A DNA stretch of 64,000 nt from DIGJ01 sp041739345 (GTDB taxonomy: Bacteria > Bacillota > Clostridia > Lachnospirales > Lachnospiraceae). Shown here piece after piece: positions 42,511 to 51,368 of this stretch. A program made the translations under genes and the position numbers. The stretch covers positions 159,258-223,257 of the forward strand of contig JBGSNZ010000014.1 of the NCBI GenBank assembly GCA_041739345.1. The letters run 5' to 3'. The notes below the pieces were generated by a model. It saw only the letters and a program-made list of their open reading frames with translations. It did not search any database and had not been told where the DNA came from. How positions within the stretch are numbered: the first letter of the stretch is position 1; each line of letters opens with the position of its first letter.

Positions 42511-44111
42511 GTATGATTCAGTTTATAAAAATTCTTCTTATTAAATGTATACAGTTTTTTAAAAACCATAAAGCCTTTGTCATAAATATCCTTATTTAAT
42601 TCATTTGGATAGTAAGTTTTCGAAACGTCAATTAACTGGTCCGTCTGGTCTAGACTCTCAAGCACTCCAAGGCCAACGGCTGCGGTTAAAGCGGCTCCCA
42701 CGGCACCGGCATTTTGTGGATTATCAACCGTCTCAATTTTCCGCCCTAATATATCGGCAAGTATCTGACATGTCATAGAGGAAAGTGCACCGCCACCTAC
42801 AAATCGTATATCGGCCCCGGTGGCTATTTTATTTTCCTGTGCTTCGAGCATCCATCGTAAGTGATAGCAGACTCCTTCCAGTACAGAGCGTATTAGCTGA
42901 GTTTTTCCTGTTTCTAAACCTATGTTAAAAAACATGCCTCGAACATCTGCGTCTTCAAAAGGACAGCGGTTGCCATGTAACCACGGTGTAAAAATGACTC
43001 CGTTGCTGCCAGCAGGAATTTTCTTTATGGCATCCATCATATAGTCATAAAGGCTTGTATATATTGATTCATGAGACTGCGTCACATTTTTCTTCTCAAG
43101 ATAAATATCAATTTCATCAAGGGCTAGATGATCTTTTACCCATTCAAGGCATTTTCCAGCGGTTTCGAGCTCAGCAAAATAATTATAACTTCCTGCACTT
43201 GCACCGACCACAGCTGCAATCTTAGCATTAAGATCAACCATGGGTTTCCTTACAACGGTTGAAACCCATCCGGAAGTTCCACAATAAATATGGGTGCTTC
43301 CTTCTTTAACAGCTCCGGCGCCTATGCCAATGAGGGAAGCATCTCCGCCCCCACCAAAAACAGAAATTCCTTGCTCTAAACCTAACTCGTTTGCAGCTTT
43401 TTTCGTCAGCCCTCCTACTTTATCGGTGGAACGAATAATACGAGGAAGGTGCAAGTAATTTACACCCAACATGTTGCACATATGTTTGCTGAATCCTTCA
43501 TGACCATTTCTAACGTCATAGAGAAGGGTGGCAAATGCTGAGTCAGTAGTAGAAATGAACTCTCCGGTACATTTTTGAATCAGAAATTCTTTTACATCCA
43601 GCCATTTATAAACCCGTTGGAAGCAATCAGGTTCATTTTTTTCGACCCACTTATATTTCCATACAGGGTCTTTGATGCTTGAGGCAACTGCCTTTGTTAT
43701 GTATAAAGATTTAAGTAGAATCAAAAGGTTGCAGCCTGCAATTTTTAAGCCATGTGAAAGCCCAATACGCAGCTGTTCACCTGCCCTTTGGTCCATATAA
43801 CTCATAGCTGGCCGGAGTGGATTACCAAATTCATCAGTCAGTACAAGTCCTTGCATTTGAGAACAAAAAGAGATGCCGGATATTTGAGTAGGTTTGAGTG
43901 GCGATTTTAAAAGCAACTGCTTTGTAGTGATACACATAGCATTCCACCAATCCGCAGGGTCTTGTTCAGCACCACCATTTTCTAGTAAATTCAAAGGATA
44001 AGTCATACCGGCGTGTTCGAGTAGTTTAATTTTTTCGTCTACTTGGAAAAGGCAGGTTTTAACCGCTGTAGTTCCCACATCATAAGTAATAATATAAGAG
44101 CTATTTTGCAT
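42501..44111 (-). CDS. FGGY family carbohydrate kinase (xylulokinase-like)
   Basis: A 536-residue sugar kinase with both actin-like halves: phosphate-1 motif TYDVGTTAVKTCLF at the N terminus, QMQGLVLTDEFGNPLRPAMSYMDQRA in the substrate domain, GGGGDASLIGIGAGAV and the C-terminal FVGGGALSSMTCQILADILGR. It would phosphorylate a ketose, polyol or related hydroxy compound. GGGGT precedes the ATG. It is cotranscribed with the overlapping TetR gene and lies opposite an aminotransferase/aldolase/MFS operon with the same operator, so the pathways are probably one. Confidence 0.87.
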   Translation of the reverse strand: MQNSSYIITYDVGTTAVKTCLFQVDEKIKLLEHAGMTYPLNLLENGGAEQDPADWWNAMCITTKQLLLKSPLKPTQISGISFCSQMQGLVLTDEFGNPLRPAMSYMDQRAGEQLRIGLSHGLKIAGCNLLILLKSLYITKAVASSIKDPVWKYKWVEKNEPDCFQRVYKWLDVKEFLIQKCTGEFISTTDSAFATLLYDVRNGHEGFSKHMCNMLGVNYLHLPRIIRSTDKVGGLTKKAANELGLEQGISVFGGGGDASLIGIGAGAVKEGSTHIYCGTSGWVSTVVRKPMVDLNAKIAAVVGASAGSYNYFAELETAGKCLEWVKDHLALDEIDIYLEKKNVTQSHESIYTSLYDYMMDAIKKIPAGSNGVIFTPWLHGNRCPFEDADVRGMFFNIGLETGKTQLIRSVLEGVCYHLRWMLEAQENKIATGADIRFVGGGALSSMTCQILADILGRKIETVDNPQNAGAVGAALTAAVGLGVLESLDQTDQLIDVSKTYYPNELNKDIYDKGFMVFKKLYTFNKKNFYKLNHTYS

Positions 44112-44757
44112 GTTTTACCCCATTTCTTGAAAATGCATTCTTAATAAAATTTAAAACTTGTTCCACCACAAAGTCATCCATTTCGAAAATATCTTCATTT
44201 ACGTAAATCTTGAAACGTTCCCGGTAATAATCACAAGAATAAGAAAATTGTAACATCATAAACAGATTGTCTAATAAAAAGGCAAACATCTTAGGATCAC
44301 AATCTAACCTTACATCCTTATCTCTCTGGGCTTTTTCTATCAAGGAAGAGTAAAGGAAAGCGGTAAGTGATTCAAGACTTTCTACGGTCTGAAACATGAT
44401 CCGTGAATTGCTCTGGGTTGACATTTCGTTATATAAGCGAATCATATTAACGTTATCCCGGGAGTGTTTTTGAATCAATCGTAATATTTTTTCTACTTTG
44501 ATTAGAATATCTTCGTCTCCTATCATAATTTCTTCGAGTGCGCTTTTTATAACACAAGCCCCTGATTTTACTGTAGTTAGAAATAAATCCTCTTTATTTT
44601 CAAAATATTGAAATAAACTGCCAACGCTTATATTAGCCTGCTTAGCAATTTTATTTGTATTTGCATTTTCATAACCATAGCTTGCAAATTCTTGAATTGC
44701 TGCCTGCAATATACGATTTCTTTTTTGTTCGGGAATTCTGATAAATAATTCGGTCAA
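44101..44757 (-). CDS. TetR/AcrR family transcriptional regulator
   Basis: A 218-residue repressor with a clear N-terminal TetR domain (NRILQAAIQEFASYGYENANTNKIAKQANISVGSLFQYFENKEDLF). The TTG start at 44757 is supported by GGAGG 7 nt upstream. Its 3' end overlaps the FGGY kinase start by 11 nt. Two copies of the palindrome ATGAG-TGGCTG-CTCAT flank the divergent spacer; it is likely to bind both and to control both operons. The inducer is probably an intermediate of the pathway. Confidence 0.88.
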   Translation of the reverse strand: MTELFIRIPEQKRNRILQAAIQEFASYGYENANTNKIAKQANISVGSLFQYFENKEDLFLTTVKSGACVIKSALEEIMIGDEDILIKVEKILRLIQKHSRDNVNMIRLYNEMSTQSNSRIMFQTVESLESLTAFLYSSLIEKAQRDKDVRLDCDPKMFAFLLDNLFMMLQFSYSCDYYRERFKIYVNEDIFEMDDFVVEQVLNFIKNAFSRNGVKHAK

Positions 44758-44782
44758 AATGAATCCTCCAAATTAAATTTAT

Positions 44783-44798
44783 ATGAGTGGCTGCTCAT
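44783..44798. promoter_or_regulatory. TetR operator, proximal copy
   Basis: ATGAGTGGCTGCTCAT, arms ATGAG/CTCAT around TGGCTG. Its edge overlaps a minus-strand TATAAT (44797-44802), the likely -10 box of the tetR/kinase operon. Confidence 0.72.
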
Positions 44799-44852
44799 TA
44801 TAGTTAAAGATATGTTGTAACAAAAGTAAAAATAACATAGATAACTATGCAT

Positions 44853-44882
44853 TTGACATATTATGGGAATACTCTGTAATAG
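44853..44882 (+). promoter_or_regulatory. Promoter of the aminotransferase operon
   Basis: TTGACA, 18-nt spacer, TAATAG, with the second operator copy beginning 6 nt after it. Confidence 0.6.
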
Positions 44883-44888
44883 AATATA

Positions 44889-44904
44889 GTGAGTGGCTGC
44901 TCAT
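44889..44904. promoter_or_regulatory. TetR operator, distal copy
   Basis: GTGAGTGGCTGCTCAT, identical to the first copy in 15 of 16 positions and in the same orientation, starting 106 bp away. It lies over the expected transcription start of the rightward operon. Confidence 0.72.
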
Positions 44905-44939
44905 TTTTAGAATTAGGTAGATAACAAGGAGGATTTTTG

Positions 44940-46415
44940 ATGGATACAAGATATGCAATTTCAAAATACCCAGACGCTGCACAAATAATAAGTCAACTGG
45001 ATGCGCTCATTGCAAAACCGGTTTCCAGTATTAGTACGGAAAAGTTAACCGCTTATGAAAAAGAGTATTTTGATGCAAAATGCTCAAAATCAAAGGAAAT
45101 GATTAACGAAGCAAAAGAGTATATACCGGGTGGGGTTCAGCACAATCTTGCATTCAATTATCCCTTCCCGCTTGTTTTTAACAAAGCCGAAGGCCCATAC
45201 CTATATGATATCGATGGTAATCGCTATTATGACTTTTTACAGGCGGGCGGTCCTACTGTCTTAGGAAGCAATCCAATATCCGTGCGTGAAAAAGTAATTG
45301 AATTATTGAATGATTGTGGCCCCTCCACTGGTTTATTTCATGAATATGAATACAAACTTGCAAAAAAAATAGTAGATAATTTTGATTCTGTGGAAATGTT
45401 TCGTATGCTAGGTTCTGGAACGGAAGGCTGCATGGCTGCGATTCGAGTGGCACGACTAGCTACAGGTAAAAAGCATATAATAAAAATGGGTGGAGCTTAC
45501 CATGGCTGGAGTGATCAATTAGCTTTCGGAATCCGTATTCCGGGATCAAGATGGACGCAGGCCCATGGTGTACCACATTTTTGTTTTAAAGGAATACAGG
45601 AATTCTTCCCAAATGATTTAAAAGACCTAGAACATAAATTGAAAAATAATTGCCTCCGTGGAGGTACGGCAGCCGTTATGATTGAACCTTTGGGACCGGA
45701 AAGCGGAACAAGACCGGTTGATAAAGAATTCAATAAGGGTGTAGAAGCGCTGTGCAAAAAGTATGGGGCGCTACTAATATTTGATGAGGTTGTCACAGCA
45801 TTTCGTGTGGGAATGGCAGGAGCACAGGGCTATTTTGGTGTTTCGCCAGATCTTACAGTATTTGGAAAAGTTGTGGCTGGTGGATACCCAGGAGCTGGAG
45901 GACTAGGCGGTAAAAAAGAATATATGAAGTATCTTGCAGCGGGAATTCAGACGGGAGACAAACATAAGAAAGCGTTGATTGGAGGTACGATGGCGGCAAC
46001 CCCAATCAGTTGTGTTGCAGGATACTATGCACTGAGTGAAATAGAAAGTACCAATGCTGCACAGGTAGCAGGCCAAATGGGAGACCGCCTCACAAAGGGA
46101 CTTCAGGAATTAATATTAAAATATAAATTACCGTTTGTTGCATTTAACCAAGGTTCTATCTGTCATCTTGAAACAGTGGGAACTGTACATTTTTCTATTA
46201 ACTGGTCTAAGCCATGGACGATTCCAAAGGTATTAAAAGCAACCTCAGCACGAAAAAAAGAAATGGAGCATATGGGAGCTGCTTTTATGGCAGAAGGGAT
46301 TGTGACACTTGCTGGTAGCCGACTTTATACAAGTGCAGCGTATACGGAAGAAATGATTGATGATGCATTATTGTCTTTTGAACGTGTATTCAAAAATGTT
46401 GTTGTAAAATCTTAG
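44940..46415 (+). CDS. Class III aminotransferase, glutamate-1-semialdehyde-aminomutase-like
   Basis: A 491-residue PLP enzyme. The N-terminal ~55 residues are an extra helical extension. The core has YIPGGVQHN, GSGTEGCMAAIRVAR, GAYHGWSDQ, LIFDEVVTAFRVG and the PLP-binding Lys310 in FGKVVAGGYPGAG. True GSA aminomutase (HemL) is shorter and sits with haem genes; here the neighbours are an aldolase, a sugar kinase and transporters, so a catabolic transaminase or aminomutase is more likely. AAGGAGGA lies 6 nt before the ATG at 44940. First gene of a three-gene operon. Confidence 0.85.
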   Translation: MDTRYAISKYPDAAQIISQLDALIAKPVSSISTEKLTAYEKEYFDAKCSKSKEMINEAKEYIPGGVQHNLAFNYPFPLVFNKAEGPYLYDIDGNRYYDFLQAGGPTVLGSNPISVREKVIELLNDCGPSTGLFHEYEYKLAKKIVDNFDSVEMFRMLGSGTEGCMAAIRVARLATGKKHIIKMGGAYHGWSDQLAFGIRIPGSRWTQAHGVPHFCFKGIQEFFPNDLKDLEHKLKNNCLRGGTAAVMIEPLGPESGTRPVDKEFNKGVEALCKKYGALLIFDEVVTAFRVGMAGAQGYFGVSPDLTVFGKVVAGGYPGAGGLGGKKEYMKYLAAGIQTGDKHKKALIGGTMAATPISCVAGYYALSEIESTNAAQVAGQMGDRLTKGLQELILKYKLPFVAFNQGSICHLETVGTVHFSINWSKPWTIPKVLKATSARKKEMEHMGAAFMAEGIVTLAGSRLYTSAAYTEEMIDDALLSFERVFKNVVVKS

Positions 46416-46440
46416 TAAATGAAGGAGAAAGGGTAAAAGA

Positions 46441-47619
46441 ATGGATGAAATAGTAGCAAAAGAACTCGTTATTCAGGCAGGGCTTAAGTTAATTGAATCC
46501 GGTTTAATTGCGCGAACGTGGGGAAATATTAGCTGCCGCATTGATGATAAGTTATTTGCAATTACACCGAGTGGACGCTCCTATGAAACCTTAAAATCGA
46601 ATGAAATAGTAATATGCCGGATAGAAGATTGTAGATATGAAGGAGAAATCAAGCCATCATCAGAAAAGAGAATCCATGCATTGGTATATCATACCTTTCC
46701 GGACATTGGTTTTGTTATTCACACCCATCAGCCAATGGCTTCCATCATCAGTGCTATGGGAATAAAAAAAATACCGTCCATTCGCTATTCCCTTCTAAAA
46801 AATAGTGTTTCGGTGGCAGACTATGGATTGCCTAGTACGAAAAAGCTAGTGAAAGGGATTGAAAAGGTACTAAATCGTAATAAGGGTCATGCTTTAATCA
46901 TGGCACATCATGGTGCATTATGTTTTGGGAGAGATTATCAGGAGGCTTTTTTGGCTGCACAGCAACTTGAAGATGCCTGTCAGGACTTTATAAATAATAT
47001 TTATACCGAAAACTGTGGATCAATATCATTTGAAGAGAAAAATTTGTATCGAAATTACGTGGATTCTATTTTGGGTAAAAAAAGTTCAGAAAATCCGATG
47101 CCCTTGTATAGTAGCCATAGAGTAGCTGACGGTTTTGTGTTTAAAACGGATGTAGAGACTAAGTTTGGTTTTTGCGATGATATGCCACTTGAACCAAAAA
47201 TACACAGAGAGATTTATCAAAATCGTAAGGATATCAACTTTATCAGTCAGGATTTTGATGGTGGACTCCTTGCTATTTCACAGGCAAAGATGTCACTAGA
47301 ACCTTTTTTGGATGATTTTGCACAGATTATAGGTTGTAGCGCAAAGTGTGCTACAACAATGGATGCCAAAATGATAGAAAAGGCTCTACGTGGGCGATTT
47401 GGTGTACTTATACCTGGAGCAGGAGCGCTGTGCTGTGCAGCTTCAACATCCGATTTACTTGCTGTTAAGCTGATTATGGAAAAGAATGCGCTTACGCAAA
47501 TATGTACAAAGCTATATAAAGGAGGAAAGGCCATTCCTTTGGCTGATTGTATGCTGATGCATTATATATATAAGAAAAAGTATTCCAAAATAGCAAAGAA
47601 TTCTAGCGTGCCTATTTAG
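46441..47619 (+). CDS. Tandem class II aldolase/adducin-type protein with a degenerate second domain
   Basis: A 392-residue protein. Residues 1-~205 are a normal class II aldolase like L-fuculose-phosphate aldolase: GNISCR, ITPSGRSYETL, metal ligands His94 and His96 in HTHQ, and MAHHGALCFG with His156/157. Residues ~220-385 repeat the fold (HREIYQNRKDINFISQDFDGGLLAIS; GRFGVLIPGAGALCCAAS), but the position of the His pair reads SQDF, so the second domain cannot bind zinc the same way. Usual family length is about 215. It is 25 nt after the aminotransferase. Confidence 0.82.
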   Translation: MDEIVAKELVIQAGLKLIESGLIARTWGNISCRIDDKLFAITPSGRSYETLKSNEIVICRIEDCRYEGEIKPSSEKRIHALVYHTFPDIGFVIHTHQPMASIISAMGIKKIPSIRYSLLKNSVSVADYGLPSTKKLVKGIEKVLNRNKGHALIMAHHGALCFGRDYQEAFLAAQQLEDACQDFINNIYTENCGSISFEEKNLYRNYVDSILGKKSSENPMPLYSSHRVADGFVFKTDVETKFGFCDDMPLEPKIHREIYQNRKDINFISQDFDGGLLAISQAKMSLEPFLDDFAQIIGCSAKCATTMDAKMIEKALRGRFGVLIPGAGALCCAASTSDLLAVKLIMEKNALTQICTKLYKGGKAIPLADCMLMHYIYKKKYSKIAKNSSVPI

Positions 47620-47639
47620 AATGAAAAGGAGAATGAAAA

Positions 47640-48851
47640 TTGGAGACAAACTATAAGGTCTATAAATATCGTTGGGTGATTTTAGGGTCGATTGTGCCTA
47701 TTATTATCTGCACCGAAATGTTCTGGTTGATACTCTCTCCTATTTCAAGCATGGCAGGAGAATATTACCATGTAGATAGTATGGAAATATCCCTGTTTAC
47801 GGCGAGCTATATGATTATGTATATACTGTGTACCATACCGGCTTCATGGGTGATTGATAAATATGGATACCGGTATTCACTCATTATCGGCGCACTCATA
47901 ACAGCTATTTTTGGCATGTTACGGATAGCTTTTTTTGATAACTTTACGCTAGTAATTGTTTTCCAGTTTATTATAGCAATCGGCCAACCATTCTTACTTA
48001 ATATTTCAACTAAAGTACCGGCTAATTGGTTCCCGCTTTTCGAACGTTCCATTGCTTCTGGAATCTTAACAATGGCGCAATACCTGGGATTTGTTGTAGC
48101 AATGATTTTATCCCCTATTCTTGCAAAAAGTTATGGTATACCGGGCTTATATATGGTGTTTGGGGTGATAGGATGTATTTGTGCAACAGTAGCCATTCTA
48201 TTAACCAGGGAAAAGCCTCCGATACCATCGGGACCAGAAGCGCAAAAAGAAGATATAAGTGTTAGATCTATGATGAAACTTTTTAAGAACAAAAACTTTG
48301 TTTATGTATTAGTCATTGCTTTCATTTCGATGGGTATATTTAATACATTACTTACTTTAATAGAGAACATACTTAAACCAAGGGGAATGACGATGGATCA
48401 GGCAGGGATAATAGGTGCTGCGTTTGTTGTTGCTGGTGTAATAGGAGCAGTATTGCTACCATTACTATCCGATAAACTTCATAAGAGAAAAGCATTGTTT
48501 ATCGTAGCAATATCATTAATGGTTCCTCTTTACCTTGGCATTACATATATTTCTAATTTCACTCTGGTTACAATTGTATCTGCTATTGCAGGATTTACAG
48601 TAATGGGCGTTGCACCAATTTTGTTTCAACATGGCGCAGAGGTTGCCTATCCAGTAAAAGAAGGAACGTCATTTGGATTAATTCTCCTTATGGGACAGAT
48701 ATCCGGGGCCTTGTTTGTAGTAATATTTGAAACGGTCAATAAAGTGGCTGGAACAGTTACGGTACCAATGTTATTAATTGTTATTGCAACAGCAATTGAA
48801 ATCCCATTTACTATAAAAATGAAAGAATCAGACATACTAAAATCAATGTAG
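47640..48851 (+). CDS. MFS transporter
   Basis: A 403-residue carrier with twelve predicted helices of the major facilitator superfamily. The motif-A region between helices 2 and 3 reads WVIDKYGYRYSL. The TTG start at 47640 lies 8 nt after AAGGAG; an ATG at 47633 opens only a very short frame. It is the third gene of the operon with the aminotransferase and aldolase, 20 nt after the latter, and most likely carries their substrate. Confidence 0.85.
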   Translation: METNYKVYKYRWVILGSIVPIIICTEMFWLILSPISSMAGEYYHVDSMEISLFTASYMIMYILCTIPASWVIDKYGYRYSLIIGALITAIFGMLRIAFFDNFTLVIVFQFIIAIGQPFLLNISTKVPANWFPLFERSIASGILTMAQYLGFVVAMILSPILAKSYGIPGLYMVFGVIGCICATVAILLTREKPPIPSGPEAQKEDISVRSMMKLFKNKNFVYVLVIAFISMGIFNTLLTLIENILKPRGMTMDQAGIIGAAFVVAGVIGAVLLPLLSDKLHKRKALFIVAISLMVPLYLGITYISNFTLVTIVSAIAGFTVMGVAPILFQHGAEVAYPVKEGTSFGLILLMGQISGALFVVIFETVNKVAGTVTVPMLLIVIATAIEIPFTIKMKESDILKSM

Positions 48852-48955
48852 TTGATATCAAAAGAAGTGTCTGAAACTGGTTAAATCAATGTGTCAATAA
48901 TTTAAATATTTTGCGTCTTGAAATTTGTAACGTGGTTGCCTTTTAATTGATTACC

Positions 48956-48984
48956 TTGACAAAGAATTGTCGATTGTCTATAAT
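48956..48984 (+). promoter_or_regulatory. Perfect consensus promoter of the second amino-acid importer
   Basis: TTGACA, 17-nt spacer, TATAAT. The inverted repeat GACAA-AGAA-TTGTC (48958-48971) overlaps the -35 and could be an operator. The leader to the start is about 100 nt. Confidence 0.85.
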
Positions 48985-49090
48985 ATGGAACATAGATTTG
49001 AGCGAAAGACAATGGTACCGAAAGTATTTGATGCAATTATGACTTGAGCTCTATTTTTTTATCTAAATTTATTTGTCAAGGAGAATTATT

Positions 49091-49870
49091 ATGAAAAAGT
49101 CATTAGCTTTATTGTTATGTACAGTTTTAATATCTGGTATGTTAGTGGGATGTGGTTCCACAGATAAGAAAGAAGCAGAAGATACAAAAAGCGGCAAAAC
49201 TTGGGTTGTTGCTACCGATACGGTGTTCAAACCTTTTGAGTACACAAATGAAAAGAATGAATTTGTAGGAATTGATGTTGATATACTTGCTGCAATTGCA
49301 AAAGATCAGGGATTTAAATATGAATTACAGAGCCTCGGCTGGGATGCAGGTGTTGCAGCAGTTCAGGCAGGACAGGCAGATGCGCTTATTGCAGGTGCCA
49401 CAATCAAACAGGATCGTATTGATTCTGGTTGGATATTCTCAGAAGGATACTACAATGCGACTCAGACCTTTGTAGTAGCTGAGGGAAGTGACATTGCAAG
49501 TTTTGATGATTTGAAAGGCAAAAATATTGCAGTTAAAAATGCTACAGCAGGTGCAGATTATGCAAACAGCTTAAAAAATCAATATGGATTTACCGTTACT
49601 GTATTTGAAGATTCACCTACCATGTACCAGGATGTTGTTATTGGTAATAGTGTAGCATGTGTTGAAGATACACCAATTATGGCGGCTTCCATCAAAGAAA
49701 ACGGTCTTGCACTCATGATTCCAGCAGGTATGGAAAGCGAAGGTGCCCCTTATGGTTTCGCTATTATGGATAAAGCGGATCAGGAATTGCTGGATATGTT
49801 CAATGCGGGATTGGCTAATATTAAAGCAGACGGAACCTATGATGAAATAATTGCGAAATATTTGAAATAA
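49091..49870 (+). CDS. Amino-acid ABC transporter substrate-binding lipoprotein
   Basis: A 259-residue family-3 solute-binding protein with a signal peptide and lipobox LVGC. WVVATDTVFKPFEYTN, GIDVDILAAIAKDQGF and DALIAGATIKQDR are the family segments, and NATAGADYANSL contributes to the ligand site. It should capture a polar amino acid for the permease and ATPase downstream. AAGGAGAA precedes the ATG at 49091. A hairpin separates it from the permease gene, which may raise its expression over the other subunits. Confidence 0.9.
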   Translation: MKKSLALLLCTVLISGMLVGCGSTDKKEAEDTKSGKTWVVATDTVFKPFEYTNEKNEFVGIDVDILAAIAKDQGFKYELQSLGWDAGVAAVQAGQADALIAGATIKQDRIDSGWIFSEGYYNATQTFVVAEGSDIASFDDLKGKNIAVKNATAGADYANSLKNQYGFTVTVFEDSPTMYQDVVIGNSVACVEDTPIMAASIKENGLALMIPAGMESEGAPYGFAIMDKADQELLDMFNAGLANIKADGTYDEIIAKYLK

Positions 49871-49886
49871 AATTAATCTTGATTGC

Positions 49887-49921
49887 GAACGTGGGAGACC
49901 TATTATAGGTTGCTCACGTTC
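49887..49921 (+). other. Intercistronic hairpin between binding protein and permease genes
   Basis: GAACGTG/CACGTTC outer stem with an ACCT/AGGT inner stem and no U-run. It would stabilise the upstream mRNA part or cause partial read-through, as in maltose-type importer operons. Confidence 0.6.
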
Positions 49922-49951
49922 TTGCTATAAAGTATGAAGGAGAAGAAATTT

Positions 49952-50620
49952 ATGATTGCAATTATTCAAACATATGGTTGGATGCTGTTTGGAGCATTAG
50001 GAAAGACTTTACTGCTTACGCTATTATCCCTGTTTTTTGCCATGATTCTAGGTATGATTTTCGCCTTGATGAATGTAGGGAAAAATCGTTTTTTAAACCT
50101 TTTGGGCACGGTTTATGTTGACGCCGTTCGTGGTGTACCATTAATGGTTTTAGCATTTTTTATTTACTTTGGTATACCTGCTGGAATTAAAGGAATGGGT
50201 ATACAGGATTTCAGACTAAGCGCTTTGCAGGCCGGTACCATGGCATTAGCCCTAAACTGCGGTGCCTATATGGCTGAGATTATTCGTGCTGGTATTGAAA
50301 GTGTTGACAAAGGACAGATGGAAGCCAGTAGAAGTCTTGGGTTAACCTATGGTAAGAGCATGCGATTGGTTGTGTTGCCACAGGCGATTCGTACGATGGT
50401 CCCTTCTATCATCAATCAATTTATCATTACTCTAAAAGATACCTCCATTCTTTCTGTCATTGCCTTCCCTGAACTTATGAATATGGGTAAAATTATTAGT
50501 GGGAATACTGGAATGGTTTTGCAAACATGGACAATAGTAGGTCTTATGTATATGGTTGTCATTATTACACTGAGTAAAATCGCTAAGAGGATTGAAAGGA
50601 GGGTGAACCGTGGACGATAA
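49952..50620 (+). CDS. Amino-acid ABC transporter permease
   Basis: A 222-residue MetI-like permease with about five helices. The family segments VDAVRGVPLMVLAFFIYFG and the EAA loop ASRSLGLTYGKSMRLVVLPQAIRTMVP are present. The ATG at 49952 follows GAAGGAGAAG; the in-frame ATG at 49934 lies before that ribosome site. It overlaps the ATPase gene by 11 nt. Confidence 0.92.
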   Translation: MIAIIQTYGWMLFGALGKTLLLTLLSLFFAMILGMIFALMNVGKNRFLNLLGTVYVDAVRGVPLMVLAFFIYFGIPAGIKGMGIQDFRLSALQAGTMALALNCGAYMAEIIRAGIESVDKGQMEASRSLGLTYGKSMRLVVLPQAIRTMVPSIINQFIITLKDTSILSVIAFPELMNMGKIISGNTGMVLQTWTIVGLMYMVVIITLSKIAKRIERRVNRGR

Positions 50621-51347
50621 TATAAAAATACACGTGGAGCATTTAAAGAAAAATTTTGATAAATTAGAAGTTTTAAAAGATATGAGTATCGATATTTTAG
50701 AAGGCGAAGTTGTTGTACTATTAGGACCATCCGGAAGCGGTAAATCAACTTTTCTGCGTTGCTTAAATCAGCTAGAATCAGCTACCAGTGGTACGATTAT
50801 TATAGATGATAAGAATATCACAGACAAACATACTGACATAAATAAAGTACGTGAAAATATTGGCATGGTGTTCCAGCACTTCAATCTTTTCCCACATAAA
50901 ACAGTTTTAGAGAATGTTATGCTTGTTCCCGTGGAATTAAAGAAGATGACCAAGGAAGAGGCAAAGAATACGTCCATGCAGTTACTAAAACGTGTAGGGT
51001 TGGAAACCAAAGCAGATGCGTATCCATCTCAACTTTCTGGTGGACAGAAACAACGTGTCGCAATTGCCAGATCACTTGCTATGAATCCTGATATTATGCT
51101 ATTTGACGAACCGACATCGGCACTGGATCCTGAAATGGTAGGCGAAGTGCTTAATGTTATGCAGGAACTTGTAGCAGATGGGATGACCATGATTGTTGTA
51201 ACCCACGAAATTGGTTTTGCAAAAGAAGTAGCGGATCGAATTGTATTTATGGATGGAGGCTATATTGTAGAGCAGGGTACTCCAGAAGAAGTGATTCTAC
51301 GTCCAAAGGAAGCTAGGACCATTGATTTCTTAAATAAAGTTTTATAG
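50610..51347 (+). CDS. Amino-acid ABC transporter ATP-binding protein
   Basis: A 245-residue GlnQ/HisP-type ATPase: Walker A GPSGSGKST, Q-loop FQHFNLFP, signature LSGGQKQR, Walker B IMLFDEPTSALD, VVTHEIGFA. The GTG start follows AGGAGGGTG. It completes the importer begun by the binding protein at 49091 and is followed after 21 nt by a cytidylate-kinase-like gene. Confidence 0.93.
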   Translation: MDDNIKIHVEHLKKNFDKLEVLKDMSIDILEGEVVVLLGPSGSGKSTFLRCLNQLESATSGTIIIDDKNITDKHTDINKVRENIGMVFQHFNLFPHKTVLENVMLVPVELKKMTKEEAKNTSMQLLKRVGLETKADAYPSQLSGGQKQRVAIARSLAMNPDIMLFDEPTSALDPEMVGEVLNVMQELVADGMTMIVVTHEIGFAKEVADRIVFMDGGYIVEQGTPEEVILRPKEARTIDFLNKVL

Positions 51348-51368
51348 TCAATTTTGGAGGTAAATCTT

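Noticed and set aside
44940..46415. HemL (glutamate-1-semialdehyde aminomutase of haem synthesis)
   Set aside because: Longer than HemL, with an N-terminal extension and no tetrapyrrole genes nearby; context is catabolic.
48985..49090. T-box or riboswitch in the leader of the second amino-acid importer
   Set aside because: A GGTACCG segment suggested it, but there is no T-box consensus, no terminator/antiterminator pair and the leader is too short.
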